From assembly GCA_013043995.1 (NCBI GenBank), contig JABEVL010000197.1:1-7488 (forward strand): a stretch of DNA of 7,488 nucleotides. The letters run 5' to 3'. Position 1 is the first letter of the stretch, and each line of letters opens with the position of its first letter. Under the pieces are notes generated by a model. It saw only the letters and a program-made list of their open reading frames with translations, was not told the origin of the DNA and did no database searches. This document shows, piece by piece, positions 1-5,697 of this stretch. This DNA is from Spirochaetales bacterium (GTDB taxonomy: Bacteria > Spirochaetota > Spirochaetia > JABEVK01). The position numbers were made by a program, and so were the translations under genes.

Positions 1-56
1 CCTTGGTGATGAAGATCGATGGAAAAAAAAACTGGTCATGAATCAGTCAGGCGGGA
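1..56. other. Window edge beyond the two-component operon; no gene firmly supported
   Basis: This is the stretch downstream of the response-regulator stop codon. On the plus strand, one frame runs from base 3 to a TGA at 39-41 and reads LVMKIDGKKNWS. That could be the last 12 residues of a gene converging on the operon, but it is too short to test. On the minus strand an ATG at 39-37 opens a frame that leaves the window. It has no Shine-Dalgarno sequence, and its codons 4-6 fall in a run of T, so a gene start there is unlikely. Confidence 0.3.
23..47 (-). terminator. Possible rho-independent terminator of the murG operon
   Basis: Reading the minus strand, the arms ACTG and CAGT can pair, with one further inner T-A pair after an A-C mismatch, around a 5-base loop. 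Nine consecutive T follow immediately (minus-strand bases 31 to 23). It lies 10 bases after the response-regulator stop codon, where a terminator is expected. The stem is short and imperfect, so the call rests mainly on the T run and the position. Confidence 0.4.
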
Positions 57-1436
57 TTAGATATCAGAATTGCCAAACTCTTCAATCAAATTATAGTCGT
101 GCAACTTCCGGTGCAGGGTCTTGCGCCCTATCCCTAACACCTCTGCGGTCCGGCTTTTATTGCCACGTAGGTGAATCAGGGTTTGGCGGATAATCTCTTT
201 TTCAGCCTGGTCCATGCTGACCCCCACCTCAAGGCGAATATACTGCCCGTCGTCGGCGGTACGAACAGCAGGGGGGAGGTCATCGAAGGTGATGATGTTG
301 CCTTTGCAAAGGACAATAGAACTTTCCATGCAGTTGCGTAGTTCGCGGACATTACCCGGCCAAGAATAGTTGTACAAGGCCAAGCGTGCCTTGGGGTCAA
401 TCCCTTCTATGGTTTTGTGGTTCTCTTCGGCAATCTCGGTTAAAAAGGTGGCGGCCAGCAGGGGGATGTCCTCTTTACGTTCACGCAACGGCGGAATGTG
501 GATATTCACGATGTTGAGGCGATAGTACAGATCCTCGCGAAAGCGTCCGGCCGCAATTTCTTTCTTGAGGTCGCGATTGGTGGCACTGATAACTCGCACA
601 TCCACTTCTAACGACTTTTCAGAACCGACCCGCTCAAACGATTTTTCTTGAAGAACTCGCAGGAGCTTGACCTGAACGCTGGGGTTAATTTCGCCAATTT
701 CATCCAAAAAGATGGAACCACCGTCTGCCAGTTCAAAGCGTCCTTTTTTTTGTCCGACGGCGCCGGTAAACGAACCTTTTTCGTGGCCAAAGAGCTCGCT
801 TTCCAGTAGGGTTTCGGTAAGCGCGGCACAGTGCGTTTTAATAAAGGGGCCCTCGCGCCGGTCCGAAAGGTGGTGAATCGCGTCGGCCACCAGTTCCTTA
901 CCAACACCACTTTCGCCGGTAATCAGGACCGAAGCTCTGGTACTGGCCACTTGGTTGATTACCTCAAACACTCGTTGCATCTGCGCCGACTTGCCTATGA
1001 TCTGGGCAAACTGGCGCTTCTTTTCAAGTTTTTCAACCTCTTCTTTCAGGGCTTGGTGCTCTTTGGCTAAAACCCGCGTTTCGAGGGCGCGTTTGACTAG
1101 CAGGGAAAGCCGGTCCAGGTTCACCGGTTTGGTTAAAAAGTCATAGGCACCATGCCGCATCGCCGTTACCGCGTTTTCGACAGTCCCGTGTCCTGTCAGC
1201 ACAATGATGGGGAGGTTGGGTTGGGTCGAGGTAATGTTCTTAATCAGCTCTTCACCGCTCAGACGAGGCATCTTGAGATCGGTAACTACCAAGTCCACGG
1301 GACGTTTTTGCACAAGCTCCCAGGCTTGTTTGCCGTCTTCGGCACCCAGCACTTCGTAACCGTCCAGTTCTAGGGCACGTATCAGCCCCTCACGGATATT
1401 CTTTTCATCGTCGACTACTAAAATCGTCAGATTCAA
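57..1436 (-). CDS. NtrC/AtoC-family sigma-54-dependent response regulator
   Basis: Cytoplasmic transcription activator of 459 residues. Phosphorylation of its receiver by a partner kinase is expected to let its ATPase remodel sigma-54 RNA polymerase. The receiver (about 3-118) has the acidic pair D9/D10, phospho-acceptor D53, T81 and K103. The central AAA+ domain (about 145-375) has Walker A GESGVGKE at 174-181, GSFTGA at 221-226 (a variant of the sigma-54-contacting GAFTGA loop), Walker B with D245/E246, arginine-finger region FREDLYYRLN near 299-308 and sensor II WPGNVREL at 359-366. A Fis-type helix-turn-helix fills about 415-448. The start is TTG at 1436-1434: it follows AAAGGAG by 7 bases, overlaps the kinase stop as TTGA, and gives the usual N-terminus MNLTILVVDDE. 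A TTG at 1484 would only add 16 unrelated residues. The partner is almost certainly the kinase just upstream. The target genes are unknown, and I saw no obvious -24/-12 promoter here. Confidence 0.93.
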   Translation of the reverse strand: MNLTILVVDDEKNIREGLIRALELDGYEVLGAEDGKQAWELVQKRPVDLVVTDLKMPRLSGEELIKNITSTQPNLPIIVLTGHGTVENAVTAMRHGAYDFLTKPVNLDRLSLLVKRALETRVLAKEHQALKEEVEKLEKKRQFAQIIGKSAQMQRVFEVINQVASTRASVLITGESGVGKELVADAIHHLSDRREGPFIKTHCAALTETLLESELFGHEKGSFTGAVGQKKGRFELADGGSIFLDEIGEINPSVQVKLLRVLQEKSFERVGSEKSLEVDVRVISATNRDLKKEIAAGRFREDLYYRLNIVNIHIPPLRERKEDIPLLAATFLTEIAEENHKTIEGIDPKARLALYNYSWPGNVRELRNCMESSIVLCKGNIITFDDLPPAVRTADDGQYIRLEVGVSMDQAEKEIIRQTLIHLRGNKSRTAEVLGIGRKTLHRKLHDYNLIEEFGNSDI

Positions 1437-2605
1437 GGGACCTCTCCTTTGAAATCTAAGAGTTGAGGCGTTCGTGCCGGCCAAGGGAACAAAATCGTCA
1501 CGGCCGTACCCACACCGACCTTTGAGGTGACGCGGATATCCGCGCCATGTTCTTTAACAATCTTGTAGACCATCGTCAGACCCAAGCCCGAACCAAAATC
1601 TTTGGTGGTAAAGTAGGGTTCAAAGATCTTTTCGAGCAACTCGGGGGGAATTCCTGAGCCCGTGTCGGTAACGATCACTTCTAACCCCGAAACCGTTCGT
1701 TTGCTCGTGACCGTCAGTGTGCCACCGTCGGGCATTGCGTGAAGCGAATTCTTGACGATATTTAAAAAGGCCTGTTTTAAAAAGCGCTCGTCTAACAAGA
1801 CAGTATCGTCCCCGTCAGCCAAGGCTAATTTGACGTGGACACCGGCTTGGGCAAGCTCTTCATCCATGAACTCGACCAAATCTTTAAGAATCTTTCCGAG
1901 ACTCCCCAACACCAGGTTGGTATCCATGGGGCGTACAGCAAACAAAAAATCAACCACAATGCCGTTTAGTCGTGAAATCTCTTCGTTGATGACGTCCAGG
2001 TCCTTGGCCATGGTCGCCAGAGCACTCGACGTTGGGTTTTTTAAGGCCCGTTGAATGAGCTGAATATGAATGCCGATGCTCCCCAGGGGGTTTTTAATTT
2101 CGTGGGCAACACCCGCCGCAAGGGTGGTCAAACTCGCCAGGCTCTCGGCTCGGCGCAAGCGGCTTTCACGACTTTTTCGCTCGGTAACATCTTGAATAAA
2201 AATAAGGGCCCCTTGGACATGCCCATCTTCCAGGAGCGGAAGGGGAAGAAAATTTAAAATCCGGGGGCCGTTGGACGCATCAAAAGTAAACTCTCGAGCA
2301 ACCATGGGCTCTGTCGAGGTAAGAGTTTGCCTAAGGTACTCGGCCACCTCGCGGTCAACCGGGAGGTTCCAAATCGGCTTCTCGGAGGTTTCGACACTTG
2401 TCGACAGGCCCAAAAATCGTTCTGCCGCCTTGTTATGAAACAGTACCTTGTTGTCGGACGATAAGACGACCAACCCGCCGGGAATGGATTGCAAGCTGGC
2501 CTCGTAGAGTTGGTGTTCTGCGACAATATCTTTTAATAACTCCCCCAGCTGGCCCTTATCGAGGCGGGGGAGCTTTTCGAGAGCCTTTTTGATAAAACGG
2601 CTCAC
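1433..2605 (-). CDS. NtrB/AtoS-like cytoplasmic PAS sensor histidine kinase
   Basis: 390-residue sensor kinase expected to phosphorylate the response regulator encoded immediately after it. A PAS-like domain spans about 32-142, starting LYEASLQSIPGGLVVL and ending FIQDVTERK, so the signal is probably sensed inside the cell. The dimerisation/phospho-acceptor domain has its H-box at 163-174, with H168 in GVAHEIKNPL. The ATPase domain shows an N-box with N282 and N286, G1 DTGSGIP at 314-320, F-box FEPYFTTK at 328-335 and G2 GSGLGL at 338-343. There is no signal peptide or membrane segment. The start is GTG at 2605-2603, overlapping the delta-prime stop as GTGA; a GAGG lies 8 bases upstream of it. 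All catalytic boxes are intact. The ligand of the PAS domain cannot be told from sequence. Confidence 0.92.
   Translation of the reverse strand: MSRFIKKALEKLPRLDKGQLGELLKDIVAEHQLYEASLQSIPGGLVVLSSDNKVLFHNKAAERFLGLSTSVETSEKPIWNLPVDREVAEYLRQTLTSTEPMVAREFTFDASNGPRILNFLPLPLLEDGHVQGALIFIQDVTERKSRESRLRRAESLASLTTLAAGVAHEIKNPLGSIGIHIQLIQRALKNPTSSALATMAKDLDVINEEISRLNGIVVDFLFAVRPMDTNLVLGSLGKILKDLVEFMDEELAQAGVHVKLALADGDDTVLLDERFLKQAFLNIVKNSLHAMPDGGTLTVTSKRTVSGLEVIVTDTGSGIPPELLEKIFEPYFTTKDFGSGLGLTMVYKIVKEHGADIRVTSKVGVGTAVTILFPWPARTPQLLDFKGEVP
1441..1450 (-). promoter_or_regulatory. Ribosome binding site deciding the TTG start of the response regulator
   Basis: The minus strand reads AAAGGAGAGG, with GGAG ending 7 bases before the TTG at 1436-1434. 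It lies inside the last codons of the kinase gene, whose stop overlaps the new start (TTGA), so translation of the pair is probably coupled. Confidence 0.75.
2540..2572. repeat. 7-bp GC-rich inverted repeat inside the kinase 5' coding region
   Basis: CTCCCCC at 2540-2546 is the exact reverse complement of GGGGGAG at 2566-2572, with 19 bases between. It covers roughly codons 12-22 of the kinase gene. On the minus strand it is followed by TTATTAAAAG, not a T run. It may arise only from the codons used there. Confidence 0.35.
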
Positions 2606-3759
2606 TGGATTTGCCTCGTCCGGTAAAACAGCGTTTCAATCAATAAAGATGCCGATAGGTTAAACTGGTCACGTCTGGTCGAGGTTTCTTGAATCAGGCG
2701 GAACATTCGGTCTGGTTCCCTAACGGGGGGCTGAGCACTGGCCAAGGGTTTGACCAGAGCCTGCAAAAAGGCTGTAAAGTTATCTTCTTCAGCCCAAAAC
2801 TTAGCCTGCTCGTCGAACGGGTATACTGGTGAAGTCAGCGACGTATAGAAGGTCTCGGCCAAGGCTTCAAAGCCACCCTGCTTATCGGTCTCGAACGCCT
2901 GAAAGTACGAAACGAGATCAGGGACTTCACCGGTGGGCACATGAAACAGGGTCGAAAGCAACTGCTGTTGTTCTGCAGAGGTGCGTTCTACCAGGCTTAA
3001 GGCCCGCACGCGAGAAAGTATCGTCGGTAGAATGGCCCCTTTTTGGCTGGTTAACAACATGAAATAAGTGCCTTTGGGGGGTTCTTCCAGAATTTTCAGC
3101 AGGGCGTTGCGGGCCGATTCTTGCATCTTATCAGCGTTTTCTAAAATGACAAATTTGGCCTTTTGCGTGCTGGTCCCGCGTGCCCAGGCCGACAACCGGC
3201 GAACCTGCTGAATGGGTATTCCCGAGCCAGGCAGAACTTTTACCAAGGCTTGTGAGGCGGTTTCAATTTTGGGCAAAAGTAACTCCAACTGAGCGGCCTC
3301 GGGGATCGGGGTCGGTGGGTAGAGGGTTTCTAGCAAGTCGTTGAGGGCTTCAAGGTGATTCCAAGCGGATTTTAACTTTGCTTCGTCGCCCTCCCACAAC
3401 AAGGGGTCAAAGCGTTTGAGCAATTTTTTGACCGCACGGATTAAAAAAAAGCGGCGGGCTTCCGAAGGCCTAGTCAATAACAACTGGCTTCCCGCCAAAA
3501 TTTCGGGCAAAAAATTCTTGTTGCCGGTCAAGAAAAGGTCCGGATAATCGAGAGTGCGGTGAAGTCGGCAGGCCGGGCAAGAACAGGACCATTCAGCCGT
3601 TTTGTCACACGACAAAGCCCGGGCCGTTTCTAAGGCCACGGTGAGCTTTCCAGAACGGGCCGGGCCATGAAATAAAACTCCCGGGGGGAACGAGGCAGTT
3701 TGCACTTCTTGGGTGAGCAGACTGGTCAACCGATTCTGGAACAAAAGGTTATCGTACAA
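2602..3759 (-). CDS. holB: DNA polymerase III delta-prime subunit (clamp loader)
   Basis: Clamp-loader subunit that helps place the beta sliding clamp on primed DNA; 385 residues from the chosen start, longer than the roughly 330 of E. coli HolB. Near the N-terminus is a Walker A-like loop GPARSGKLT at 32-40, then a four-cysteine zinc module (C51, C59, C61, C64). FVILENADKM at 203-212 matches the modified Walker B of delta-prime, and NALLKILEEPP at 218-228 is a family signature. The SRC motif is altered to SRV at 249-251. Residues about 80-180 form an extra, mostly helical block not found in the short E. coli loop. The start is TTG at 3759-3757, 10 bases after GGAG, giving MYDNLLFQNRL; it overlaps murG by 11 bases. 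Another TTG at 3798 would add 13 residues and a 50-base overlap and looks less likely. It lies between murG and the sensor kinase in one operon. Confidence 0.85.
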   Translation of the reverse strand: MYDNLLFQNRLTSLLTQEVQTASFPPGVLFHGPARSGKLTVALETARALSCDKTAEWSCSCPACRLHRTLDYPDLFLTGNKNFLPEILAGSQLLLTRPSEARRFFLIRAVKKLLKRFDPLLWEGDEAKLKSAWNHLEALNDLLETLYPPTPIPEAAQLELLLPKIETASQALVKVLPGSGIPIQQVRRLSAWARGTSTQKAKFVILENADKMQESARNALLKILEEPPKGTYFMLLTSQKGAILPTILSRVRALSLVERTSAEQQQLLSTLFHVPTGEVPDLVSYFQAFETDKQGGFEALAETFYTSLTSPVYPFDEQAKFWAEEDNFTAFLQALVKPLASAQPPVREPDRMFRLIQETSTRRDQFNLSASLLIETLFYRTRQIQ

Positions 3760-4840
3760 GGGGCTCGGTCTCCATGCATGACAAAATTCTTTTGGCAATC
3801 ACAGTAGTAGCTTGTGCTCCAGCAAACGCTTTTTGGGCGTTCTTCATCTTGGTTCGTTTTTCGGGGTGGTCTAACAGGTCTTGAAGCTTTCGGTCAAATT
3901 GTGCCTCTCCTTCACGAGGTGTCCACTGCTCGGCGGCACCCCGGTTCGAAAAGTATTGCGCGTTACGTACTTGGTCGCCGCGTGAACCAACTTCGAGGGG
4001 AATCAAGAGCAGGGGTACCCCAACCGCGCAGGCTTCCCACAAAGTTCCCGCTCCGGCGCGGCCAAGGACCACGTCGGCACAGGCATACAGATCAGGCATT
4101 TCAGTGGTAAAAAACGGCCTGGAGCGGTACCATGCCGTATCGGCTGGTGGTGTCCAGTCCTTACCAGTTTGGTGAATCACGAATACCTTACCTGCCCATT
4201 GCTCTAGTCGAGCTTTAATCAGTTCGTTGATCTGGACGGCTCCTAGGCTTCCTCCCAGAACTACCACAACGGGAACGCCCTGTGGCAAGGACCAAGCCTG
4301 ACGCAGAGCCTCTGGGTTGGCCTGTGAAAATTCGAAACGGACAGGGTTACCCGTGACCAGAAGACGTTCATGAACACTGGCCGGAAAATGCTGGACCGAT
4401 TCGGGGTAGGGGACGCACACCCAACGACTTGACTTAAGGTTGAGCTTGGTGGCCAACCCCGGGTCAAAGTCCGATTCGTGACTCACGACGGGAATTTTTA
4501 GTGAGCGAGCCGCCCAGACTGGGGGAACGCTAACAAACCCCCCTTTCGAAAATACCACGCAAGGTTTGAAACGCTTTAAGAGCTTGCGAGCCGCAAAATA
4601 GCCATGAAGGATTTTGAACAGATCGGTGAGGTTTTTAAACGACAGGTACCGGCGTAATTTGCCCGACGGAATGCCGTAGAACTCTACACCTGCCTGTTCA
4701 ACCAGGGTTTTCTCGAGGCCATCGTGGGAACCGATCCAGAGCAACCGGGCTGAAGTCAGCTGTTTAAGCTGAGCTAAGACCGCTAAGCCGGGGTAAACAT
4801 GGCCGCCCGTGCCGCCTCCCGTGAAGACAATGACTTGCAG
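3749..4840 (-). CDS. murG: MurG, lipid II-forming N-acetylglucosaminyltransferase
   Basis: GT28-family enzyme that adds GlcNAc from UDP-GlcNAc to undecaprenyl-pyrophosphoryl-MurNAc-pentapeptide (lipid I) at the inner face of the cytoplasmic membrane, making lipid II. The N-terminal lobe carries FTGGGTGGHVYPGLA at 6-20 with H14, then SKGGFVSVP near 98-106 and HESDFDPGLA at 121-130. The C-terminal lobe has TGNPVR, GGSLGA at 196-201, RAGAGTLWEA with E269, and Q290 in GDQVRNA. The length, 363 residues, is normal. The first standard start codon in frame is a TTG at 4744-4742, which would remove the entire GGGTGGH loop. Between the in-frame TAA at 4870-4868 and that TTG there is no ATG, GTG or TTG. 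CTG at 4840-4838, 5 bases after AAAAGGGGG, restores a full MurG N-terminus and is the likely initiator. It is the first gene of the operon. Confidence 0.93.
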   Translation of the reverse strand: MQVIVFTGGGTGGHVYPGLAVLAQLKQLTSARLLWIGSHDGLEKTLVEQAGVEFYGIPSGKLRRYLSFKNLTDLFKILHGYFAARKLLKRFKPCVVFSKGGFVSVPPVWAARSLKIPVVSHESDFDPGLATKLNLKSSRWVCVPYPESVQHFPASVHERLLVTGNPVRFEFSQANPEALRQAWSLPQGVPVVVVLGGSLGAVQINELIKARLEQWAGKVFVIHQTGKDWTPPADTAWYRSRPFFTTEMPDLYACADVVLGRAGAGTLWEACAVGVPLLLIPLEVGSRGDQVRNAQYFSNRGAAEQWTPREGEAQFDRKLQDLLDHPEKRTKMKNAQKAFAGAQATTVIAKRILSCMETEPLVR

Positions 4841-4863
4841 AAAGTCCCCCTTTTCCGTATCAT
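4835..4863 (+). promoter_or_regulatory. Candidate sigma-70 promoter for the exported-protein gene
   Basis: TTGCAG at 4835-4840 and TATCAT at 4858-4863 are separated by 17 bases. The -10 box matches five of six consensus positions; the -35 box is weak and overlaps the first codon of murG. Transcription would start near 4870, only about three bases before the ATG at 4873. The -10 boxes of the two divergent promoters are one base apart, so polymerase could occupy only one at a time. Confidence 0.4.
4846..4854 (-). promoter_or_regulatory. Ribosome binding site supporting the CTG start of murG
   Basis: The minus strand reads AAAAGGGGG, one mismatch from AAGGAGG, ending 5 bases before CTG at 4840-4838. 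No other in-frame codon nearby is both placed this well and able to keep the glycine-rich MurG loop. Confidence 0.6.
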
Positions 4864-4876
4864 GATTTTATCATGA
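4859..4876. repeat. ATCATGA direct repeat / TCATGA palindrome pair at the divergent start
   Basis: ATCATGA occurs at 4859-4865 and again at 4870-4876, 11 bases apart start to start, about one helical turn. Each contains the self-complementary TCATGA. The pair overlaps both candidate -10 boxes and the ATG of the plus-strand gene. It could be an operator or a small hairpin, or chance. Confidence 0.35.
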
Positions 4877-4894
4877 AGAAAACGCTCGTGGCAA
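4865..4894 (-). promoter_or_regulatory. Candidate sigma-70 promoter for the murG operon
   Basis: On the minus strand, TTGCCA (4894-4889) is followed after 18 bases by TAAAAT (4870-4865), each one mismatch from consensus. Transcription would begin near 4858, leaving a leader of about 18 bases that still includes the murG ribosome binding site. The -35 box lies inside the start of the divergent gene. Since murG is the first gene on its strand, its promoter should be close to here. Confidence 0.45.
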
Positions 4895-5667
4895 TCTTAA
4901 GCCTAACGGCAGGGTTGGCTTGGGGACAAGCCAACCTCCCAGACTCTCAAACCTGGCTCAATTTTTTATCAGATTCAGACCGCGCAACGCTGGCGCAAAA
5001 AGGTGAGATTCTTGACTCCGCCTATCACGTCTCGGCGCTTGATTTGTACTCGGCTGGCCCTTGGGCGTTAAACGAAGCTCAGGCTTGGCAGGGGCGAACA
5101 ACGACGGTTTCGGCAGAACTCTTGACAGTCCTCAACGCCCCCGACGCCGATAAACCCTTGTCAGAACGGCTGTTATCCGCTTTCAACGCCATGAATGCGG
5201 TCAGCACAATGAAGGGTACCACCTACTGGTCCACCATGCGCAAAGACTGGGAAACCCTGATTCTCGATAGCTACCGGGTTTCAGCTCCCGAAAAAGCTGA
5301 CAGGCTCCCCGATGCCCACTTTACGTCAATTCCGCCGTACCTCAAAATGGTGGTTTTTCAAAAGGATAACAAACTAGGGGACGGCTTTACGTCGATCGAA
5401 ATCACCTCTCAACCCGATGGTTTTTTTGTTACCATGAAAAACGTCGACCCCATGACCTATTTCTTCGTACCCTTGGTTGGTGCCGGCGATTTTCAAATGA
5501 CCTTCTCAATCACTTTTCTTAAAGACAAGATTGCGGTCTACACCGTCATGGGGGCCAAAACCATCCAGTTCTTTGGCTTGGAACATACAAAAGACAAGTC
5601 CTTTCGCAACCGGATGATGGCCTTGGCGGGGTGGTTTACGCGTCAGCTGAAAGGAACCTCGTCCTAA
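4873..5667 (+). CDS. Exported protein of unknown function, spirochaete-type
   Basis: 264-residue protein with a clear Sec signal peptide: basic MKK, a hydrophobic stretch to about residue 16, and likely signal peptidase I cleavage after AWG (18) or GQA (20). There is no lipobox and no cysteine anywhere, so it is probably a soluble periplasmic protein rather than a lipoprotein. The N-terminal half (about 21-145) looks helical. The C-terminal half has alternating hydrophobic stretches such as YLKMVVFQ, TSIEITS, GFFVTMKNV and KIAVYTVMGA, suggesting a beta-rich domain, and ends with a basic helix around FRNRMMALAGWF. I do not recognise a catalytic motif. It resembles exported proteins of unknown function in Treponema (perhaps DUF6675, from memory and unverified). 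The ATG at 4873 is the only start that keeps the signal peptide, yet it has no Shine-Dalgarno sequence. It is transcribed alone, divergent from murG and convergent with comM. Confidence 0.85.
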   Translation: MKKTLVAILSLTAGLAWGQANLPDSQTWLNFLSDSDRATLAQKGEILDSAYHVSALDLYSAGPWALNEAQAWQGRTTTVSAELLTVLNAPDADKPLSERLLSAFNAMNAVSTMKGTTYWSTMRKDWETLILDSYRVSAPEKADRLPDAHFTSIPPYLKMVVFQKDNKLGDGFTSIEITSQPDGFFVTMKNVDPMTYFFVPLVGAGDFQMTFSITFLKDKIAVYTVMGAKTIQFFGLEHTKDKSFRNRMMALAGWFTRQLKGTSS

Positions 5668-5697
5668 ATAAAAAGAATCCTCCGCGTAAAAAGGCGA

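Noticed and set aside
2..193. Plus-strand open frame from base 2 to a TAA at 191-193
   Set aside because: Most of it is antisense to the well-supported response-regulator gene, and the predicted residues after base 57 look unstructured. A real converging gene end, if present, fits the frame stopping at 39-41 better.
831..1373. Several plus-strand open frames across the regulator gene
   Set aside because: They lie wholly opposite conserved receiver and AAA+ coding sequence, have no recognisable protein features and no supporting ribosome binding sites.
4862..4876. A four-codon mini-ORF (ATG ATT TTA TCA TGA) whose stop overlaps the exported-protein ATG as ATGA, like a leader peptide
   Set aside because: It has no ribosome binding site, and the predicted transcript start lies at or after its ATG. 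It follows simply from the repeated ATCATGA.
4835..4900. A -24/-12 sigma-54 promoter in the divergent region, as a target of the regulator in this window
   Set aside because: I looked for TGGC and GC pairs with the required spacing; TGGCAATC at 4889-4896 lacks a matching -12 TGC element and lies inside the gene.
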